NCBI GenBank assembly: GCA_041391505.1
Contig: JAWKNW010000043.1
Span: forward strand, 1-29,096
From: Rhodothermales bacterium
Lineage (GTDB): Bacteria > Bacteroidota > Rhodothermia > Rhodothermales > JAHQVL01
Reading direction: 5' to 3'
DNA: 29,096 nucleotides
Below the pieces are notes generated by a model. The model had not been told where the DNA came from. It worked only from the letters and a program-made list of their open reading frames with translations, and did no database searches. The position numbers and the translations under genes were made by a program. Positions 24,285-29,096 of the stretch are shown piece by piece (position 1 is the stretch's first letter; every line of letters begins with the position of its first letter).

Positions 24285-25919
24285 ATGTCATACCCACGTA
24301 TGCACGTGCTACGCGTGGTTGCGCTGATGCTGGTCGCCGGCGCGACAGGTGTTCTCCCTTCCGTTGCGCAGCCGGCCCTTCAGCCGGCCTCGGTCGCCGC
24401 CCAGGAAGTGGCGCTCTCGCTCGACGAGGCCCTGCAGATCGCCTACATAAACAATTACGCCATGCGGGATGCCCGCCTCGGCGTCGATGAAGCCCGCGCC
24501 CAGGTCAAGGAAGGCTACGGCCGCCTCTACCCGCAGGTCGATGTCAGCGGCAGCTACACCCGAAATCTGAAAAGCGCCAACCCGTTCTCGGGTAGCTCGG
24601 CGGGCAACCTGTTTTCGTCGCTCGGCTTTGTCGACTGGCTGGCGTACAACGAACGCGCCCGCACGGACGACGATGCCGGCACCGATCCGCTGACCTTCAC
24701 GGATTTCTTCGATCGCCAGCAGGACGGACTGGACCGCGCCGGCATCTCGCTCGGCGGCGGGAGCAATCCGTTTTTCGTCCCCAACCAGTACGTCTCGGGC
24801 ATCACCATCTCGCAGCCCATTTTCGACTTCAGCGCCTTCATCGCCGTTCGCGGCGCCTCGCGGTATCTGCAGACGAGCCGCGAGTACGGGCTCAAGCGGC
24901 AGGAGCAGGTGCTGATCGACGACGTCCGCGCCGCCTTCTACCAGGCGTTGCTCGCGCAGGAATCGGTCGACGTGGCGCGCGAAAGCGTATCGCGGACGAG
25001 CAGCTCCCTGCAAGAAATCGCCCGGCAGGTCTCGCAGGGCGTCACGCCCAAATTCCAGCGTCTGAGTATGGAGGTGGAGCTGGCGAACCTGGAAACGGCC
25101 TACCTGCAAACGCAGAACCAGGCGCAGAATGCGTTCGATCAGCTCAAGATGGTGATCGGGATCCCCGTCGATCAGCCCGTGCGGCTCGTGGGCGAGCTGC
25201 GGGCCGCCTCGTATGGCGACTTCCAGACCGTGTCGATGGACGATGCGGTGCTGCTGGCCATCGAACACCGGCCCGACCTGGAGCAGGTCAAGCAGGACAT
25301 CAAGCTGCAGCAGATCAACGCCCGCGTGACGCGGAGCGGTTACCTCCCCACGCTGAGCGCGTTCGCAAACCTGAATTACATCGGCAACGTCCCGAGCAAC
25401 CGGACCTATGTGATCACGGATCCCAACGACCCCTTCACGTTCACGCAGGGACAGAATACGTATTTCAGCAAAGGCTACTGGAATCCGGCGGTCAGCGTCG
25501 GGGTGCAGTTGCGGTGGCGGATTTTTGACGGGTTCCAGACGAAGTATCGGGCCCAGCAGATTCAGATCGCCGCGGATCGGATGGATGTACAGCTCGAGCA
25601 GCGGGTGCAGGGGCTGCGTCAGGAAGTAGCCATGGCGCTGCGCAACCTGGAGGCCGCCCGTCTGCAAATCGCCAGCCAGGAGCGCAACATCGAGCGGGCC
25701 GAGCTGAACTACGCGTTTGCAGAGAAGCGGCTCGGGGAAGGCGTCGCGACGCCGCTCGAGGTGCGGACGGCTTCCGATCAGCTCGATCAGAGCCGGCTCA
25801 ACCATCTGCAGGCCATCCATGACTACTTGCGGGCGCGTAGCGCCTTCGAAACCGCCGTCGGCATGCCGCTCGCCGACTCCGCGGAACTGAACCTCGCGGC
25901 CGCCCGACTTCACGAGTGA
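24285..25919 (+). CDS. TolC-family outer-membrane efflux protein
   Basis: This is the outer-membrane channel of a tripartite pump. The 544-aa protein has an N-terminal signal peptide (hydrophobic VVALMLVAGATGVLP, cleavage near SVAQ) and two repeated OEP domains of long coiled-coil helices with beta-barrel strands. LSLDEALQIAYINNYAMRDA opens the first repeat, and FNANLNYIGN-like strands and QLRWRIFDGFQ-type strands mark the barrel. Its C-terminal half contains the second repeat (LEQRVQGLRQEVAMALRNLE, then LNYAFAEKRLGEG). The start is ATG 24285, or ATG 24300 in the same frame. It follows tetR by 38 bp and precedes the adaptor gene by 19 bp. Confidence 0.92.
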   Translation: MSYPRMHVLRVVALMLVAGATGVLPSVAQPALQPASVAAQEVALSLDEALQIAYINNYAMRDARLGVDEARAQVKEGYGRLYPQVDVSGSYTRNLKSANPFSGSSAGNLFSSLGFVDWLAYNERARTDDDAGTDPLTFTDFFDRQQDGLDRAGISLGGGSNPFFVPNQYVSGITISQPIFDFSAFIAVRGASRYLQTSREYGLKRQEQVLIDDVRAAFYQALLAQESVDVARESVSRTSSSLQEIARQVSQGVTPKFQRLSMEVELANLETAYLQTQNQAQNAFDQLKMVIGIPVDQPVRLVGELRAASYGDFQTVSMDDAVLLAIEHRPDLEQVKQDIKLQQINARVTRSGYLPTLSAFANLNYIGNVPSNRTYVITDPNDPFTFTQGQNTYFSKGYWNPAVSVGVQLRWRIFDGFQTKYRAQQIQIAADRMDVQLEQRVQGLRQEVAMALRNLEAARLQIASQERNIERAELNYAFAEKRLGEGVATPLEVRTASDQLDQSRLNHLQAIHDYLRARSAFETAVGMPLADSAELNLAAARLHE

Positions 25920-25938
25920 ATTCCGGCCTCACTGATTC

Positions 25939-27129
25939 ATGCGTTTGTTTACGAGATTCATGCGACCTATGACACGTCCGTTTTTTACGTATAAGTTCGT
26001 TCCCGTCATCACCCTGGCGCTGATCGCGGTGTTTGCGTTCGGCTGCGCCGGCGATCAGGCCGGCGAGGAGTCGGCCGCGTCCGGCGCCATCACCGCCGTG
26101 CGCAGCACGCGGATCGAAACCCTCGTCGTTTCGCCGACCTCCTTCGAGGATGTGATCGAGATCAACGGGGCCGTCGAGGCAACCAACGACGCCGTGCTTT
26201 CGGCCCAGGCCGTCGGTTCGCTGATCTACCGCGCCGAGCGCGGCGCGTACATCCCGCGCGGCGGGGTGGTGGCGCGCATCGACTCGACGTTGCTGCACGC
26301 CGCCTTCCTGCAGGCGCAGGCGCAATACGATGTCGCGAAAGCACAGCACAACCTGGCGAAGGACACCTACGATCGCCAGACGCCGCTCTTCCAGGATTCG
26401 ATCATCAGCGCCAACGAGTACGAGCAGGTGCGCACCCAGTTCGCGCAGGCCGCCGCCCAGATGCGGCAGGCCGAGGCGGGTCTGGCGCAAATCCGGGAGC
26501 AGCTGGATAACACGCGCGTCGTCGCGCCGTTCAGCGGCCTCGTGGAGGACTACATGGCCGAGCTGGGCGAACAGGTGATGACCGGGACGCCGATCGTGCG
26601 CATCGTCAATACGCAATCCGTGAAGATCGCCGCCGGCGTGCCCGAACGGTATGCGAACGACATCGCGAAAGGCACGCGCGTGGATGTGGCGCTCGACCAG
26701 TACGGCGGCCAGCGGTTTACCGCCGAGGTCAGCTTTGTCGGCAGCGCCATCGATCCGGACAGCCGCACGTTCCCGATCGAGATCCGTGTCGACAACGCCG
26801 AGCGGCTGCTCAAGCCGGCGATGAGCCTGCGCCTGTACGTGACACGCAACGTCCTGAAAGACGTGCTGGTCGTGCCGCAGAACGCCGTGCTGCTCGACGA
26901 ATCGGGCTACGGGGCGTTTGTCGTCGAGCGCGAAGGCAACCTGCGCATCGCGCGTCGCCGCGAAGTGGAGCTGGGGTCGTCGTACGGCGGGTACGTCGTG
27001 GTGACGAAAGGCGTCGCGGCCGGCGAGGAAGTCGTGATCCTGGGCCAGCAAAACCTGACCGAGGGCGACGCCGTGGAGGTCGTCAACAGCACGACGAGTA
27101 CAACAACGCGGCTGACTTCGGCCGAATAG
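25939..27129 (+). CDS. RND efflux periplasmic adaptor (membrane-fusion) lipoprotein
   Basis: The adaptor links the inner-membrane pump to the TolC channel. The 396-aa protein has a hydrophobic N-terminus and a lipobox-like AFGC with Cys36, so it is probably lipid-anchored. The order is the usual one: beta-strand/lipoyl half (VVSPTSFEDVIEINGAVEA), an alpha-helical hairpin at about 118-197 (AQAQYDVAKAQHNLAKD), the second lipoyl half (VVAPFSGLVEDYMAELGEQV), beta-barrel and membrane-proximal domains (EVSFVGSAIDPDSRTFPIE). The start may be ATG 25939, 25960 or 25969. It is 57 bp before the RND gene. Confidence 0.93.
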   Translation: MRLFTRFMRPMTRPFFTYKFVPVITLALIAVFAFGCAGDQAGEESAASGAITAVRSTRIETLVVSPTSFEDVIEINGAVEATNDAVLSAQAVGSLIYRAERGAYIPRGGVVARIDSTLLHAAFLQAQAQYDVAKAQHNLAKDTYDRQTPLFQDSIISANEYEQVRTQFAQAAAQMRQAEAGLAQIREQLDNTRVVAPFSGLVEDYMAELGEQVMTGTPIVRIVNTQSVKIAAGVPERYANDIAKGTRVDVALDQYGGQRFTAEVSFVGSAIDPDSRTFPIEIRVDNAERLLKPAMSLRLYVTRNVLKDVLVVPQNAVLLDESGYGAFVVEREGNLRIARRREVELGSSYGGYVVVTKGVAAGEEVVILGQQNLTEGDAVEVVNSTTSTTTRLTSAE

Positions 27130-27186
27130 CGAAGCACCCGAGATCACCCACGAAATCAGCCGGCGTCGTTTACCGGAATCATACGT

Positions 27187-29096
27187 ATGCGAATAACCGA
27201 CCTAGCCATACAATACCGCACCAGCATTCTGGTGCTGACCGCGCTCCTGACCTTTGGCGGCATCCTGAGCTACAAGACGATCCCGAAGGAAGCGCAGCCG
27301 TCGATCGAAATCCCGCAGATCGTGGTTACGACGGTGTATCCCGGAGCGAGTCCGGACGACATCGAATCCCTCGTGACGCAGCGGATCGAGCAGGAAGTCC
27401 AGGGCATCAACGGCATCAAGGAGATCCGTTCGTCGTCGACCGAGGGCGTTTCGACGGTGATCGTGGAGTTCGATCCGGATGTGTCGATCGACGACGCGTT
27501 CCAGAAGATGCGCGACAAGGTCGACATCGCGAAGGCGGAGCTGCCCACCGAAACGGAGGAGCCGCTCGTCAGCGAGATCGACACGCAGCAGATGCCGATC
27601 ATGACCATCAACCTGGCCGCCGGCTACTCGCTCGCGCGCCTCAAGGAGGTGGCCGAGGATCTTCGGGACGAGATCGAGACCATCCCGAGCGTGCTCAACG
27701 TCGACGTGATCGGCGGGCTCGAGCGGGAAGTCCAGATCAACGTGGACCTCAATGCGCTCAAGGCCTACAACCTGACGTTCTCGGACGTGGTCAAGACCAT
27801 CCAGGAGGAGAATACGAATATCCCGGGCGGCTCGATCGACGTCGACCGCGCGAACTACCTGGTCCGCGTCAACGGGGAGATCGAAACGCCCGACGAGTTG
27901 AACAACCTCGTCGTCAAGGCCCCGGGCGACATGCCGATTTACGTGCGCGATCTGGCCGACGTCAAGTTCGGCTTCAAGGATCGCAGCTCGTATTCGCGTC
28001 TGGAAGTGTATCAGCAGGAAAACGAGGAAGGCGAGTTCGAGCCGTTGTCCGACGAGGAGTTGTCCACGCTCCAGGTGGTCAGCCTCAGCGTCAAAAAGCG
28101 CTCGGGGGCCAATATTCTGGATACGGTCGCGAACATCGACGAAACGATGGAGACGTTTCCCTTCCCCGCCGGGACGGAGTATGTGATCACCGGCGACATG
28201 AGCGTCTACGTGAAGACGATGCTCAAGGACCTGGAAAACAACATCATCAGCGGTCTGATCTTCGTCGTGGCCGTGCTGCTGTTTTTCCTGGGCGTACGGA
28301 ACGCGTTCCTCGTGGGCATCGCGATCCCGCTCTCGATGTTCATCTCGTTCATCCTGTTTCAGACGCTCGGCTACACGCTGAACTTCATCATCCTGTTCAG
28401 CCTCATTATCGCGCTGGGGATGCTCGTCGACAACGCGATCGTGATCATCGAAAACATCTACCGATACCGGGAGATGGGTCACTCGCGCTTCGAGTCGGCC
28501 CGGCTCGGCACGGGTGAGGTGGGCGCGGCGGTGGTGGCCTCGACGGCAACGACGGTTGCGGCATTTGCCCCGATGCTCTTCTGGCCCGGCTTGATCGGCG
28601 AGTTCATGAGCTACCTGCCGCTGACCCTGATCGTGACGCTGATCAGTTCGCTGTTTGTGGCCATCGTCATCAACCCGGTCATCACGGGCATCTTTGCGCG
28701 GCTGGAAAACGAGGAATCGCCGCCGATGCGTCGTGCGTCACGGATTGCGGCTACGGTTCTCGTGATCCTCACGGGCGTGGTGATCGGCATCGCAAACTGG
28801 AAGACGCTCGTCGTGCTGGGGGTGAGCATCCCGACCCTGATGATTCTGCATCGGCGCGTGTTCAAGCCGATCGGCGATCGCTTCGTCGCGACGGGGCTGC
28901 CGCGTCTGATGAGCCGCTATCGGGCCTTTCTTGAATGGATGCTGCATCGAGACTACAGCGCGAAGCGCTCCATGCTGCGGAATACGTTCGCCCTGGGCTC
29001 TTTCACGTTGGGCGTGCTGTTGCTGACGCTGGGCGCCATCGTGGGCGCGCTCGCCGGCGACCTCGCCGGCCAGATCCTGCTGGTGCCGGGCGGCCT
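27187..29096 (+). CDS. RND-superfamily efflux permease, 5' part (3' end outside window)
   Basis: This is the proton-driven inner-membrane pump of the operon. The frame starts at ATG 27187 and stays open to the window edge (636 codons visible). The N-terminus MRITDLAIQYRTSILVLTALLTFGGI is TM1, followed by porter-domain segments (YPGASPDDIESLVT, EIRSSSTEGVSTV), TM2-TM6, and the TM4 region ALGMLVDNAIVIIENI with Asp415; AcrB has Asp-Asp here, but the second is Asn416. Two extra hydrophobic segments (about 520-555) appear between TM6 and the predicted TM7 (about 600-625). HAE1-like efflux is likely; the substrate is unknown. Confidence 0.93.
   Translation, partial: MRITDLAIQYRTSILVLTALLTFGGILSYKTIPKEAQPSIEIPQIVVTTVYPGASPDDIESLVTQRIEQEVQGINGIKEIRSSSTEGVSTVIVEFDPDVSIDDAFQKMRDKVDIAKAELPTETEEPLVSEIDTQQMPIMTINLAAGYSLARLKEVAEDLRDEIETIPSVLNVDVIGGLEREVQINVDLNALKAYNLTFSDVVKTIQEENTNIPGGSIDVDRANYLVRVNGEIETPDELNNLVVKAPGDMPIYVRDLADVKFGFKDRSSYSRLEVYQQENEEGEFEPLSDEELSTLQVVSLSVKKRSGANILDTVANIDETMETFPFPAGTEYVITGDMSVYVKTMLKDLENNIISGLIFVVAVLLFFLGVRNAFLVGIAIPLSMFISFILFQTLGYTLNFIILFSLIIALGMLVDNAIVIIENIYRYREMGHSRFESARLGTGEVGAAVVASTATTVAAFAPMLFWPGLIGEFMSYLPLTLIVTLISSLFVAIVINPVITGIFARLENEESPPMRRASRIAATVLVILTGVVIGIANWKTLVVLGVSIPTLMILHRRVFKPIGDRFVATGLPRLMSRYRAFLEWMLHRDYSAKRSMLRNTFALGSFTLGVLLLTLGAIVGALAGDLAGQILLVPGG

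Noticed and set aside
24309..25913. 534-codon antisense frame over the TolC-like gene
   Set aside because: TolC-family repeats are clear on the plus strand and the antisense product has no recognisable feature.

Overview
The window is a GC-rich bacterial chromosome segment, almost all of it coding, with genes packed on both strands. Gene content points to the Bacteroidota/Rhodothermota side of the tree (Rhodothermales-like): a YpdA-type bacillithiol disulfide reductase, a single TatA/E protein beside gatA, a lipoprotein-anchored RND adaptor, weak Shine-Dalgarno signals at many starts, and the general protein style. This placement is inferred from gene families; no rRNA or other marker is present. 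GC-rich codon use produces very long antisense open frames (up to 885 codons) that I treat as shadows.

Layout. 1-798: 3' part of an RsmB/NOP-family rRNA m5C methyltransferase, convergent with an add-aroA pair (adenosine deaminase, EPSP synthase; minus strand, 817-3175). 3490-10189: a plus-strand run of tatA, gatA, sucD, engB, serA and a GMC oxidoreductase. 10195-15524: a minus-strand run of truA, a kelch-type lipoprotein, a 62-aa two-helix membrane protein, arginine deiminase, tadA and ypdA. 15599-16174: aroK, convergent with rnhB. 16854-17960: a Gfo/Idh/MocA-like protein closed by a clear terminator. 18026-18299: a regulatory region with two good palindromes ahead of a TorF-like outer-membrane protein gene. 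19283-21742 (minus): an alpha/beta hydrolase followed by an unusual membrane-anchored MurF-like ligase. 22104-23213: rho, in a short form. 23214-23574: an AT-rich island carrying a consensus sigma-70 promoter and a very short predicted transcript ending in a perfect terminator. 23575-29096: a tetR-tolC-adaptor-RND pump operon running off the right edge.

How the genes work together. Most genes are housekeeping: aromatic amino-acid synthesis (aroA, aroK), serine synthesis (serA), the TCA cycle (sucD), tRNA and rRNA maturation or charging (gatA, tadA, truA, RsmB-like), ribosome assembly (engB), protein export (tatA), replication and repair (rnhB) and transcription termination (rho). The functional units visible as operons are add-aroA, tatA-gatA, arcA-tadA (4-bp overlap), hydrolase-murF-like, and the regulated efflux operon.

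No obvious defence system, CRISPR array, prophage, transposon, tRNA or rRNA gene is visible. The items most worth a second look are the candidate small RNA between rho and tetR, the membrane-anchored MurF-like ligase that lacks the usual UDP-substrate domain and sits with an alpha/beta hydrolase, the Rho without its N-terminal domain, the LacI-type palindrome upstream of the outer-membrane protein gene, and the Gfo/Idh-family protein without the usual EKP lysine.
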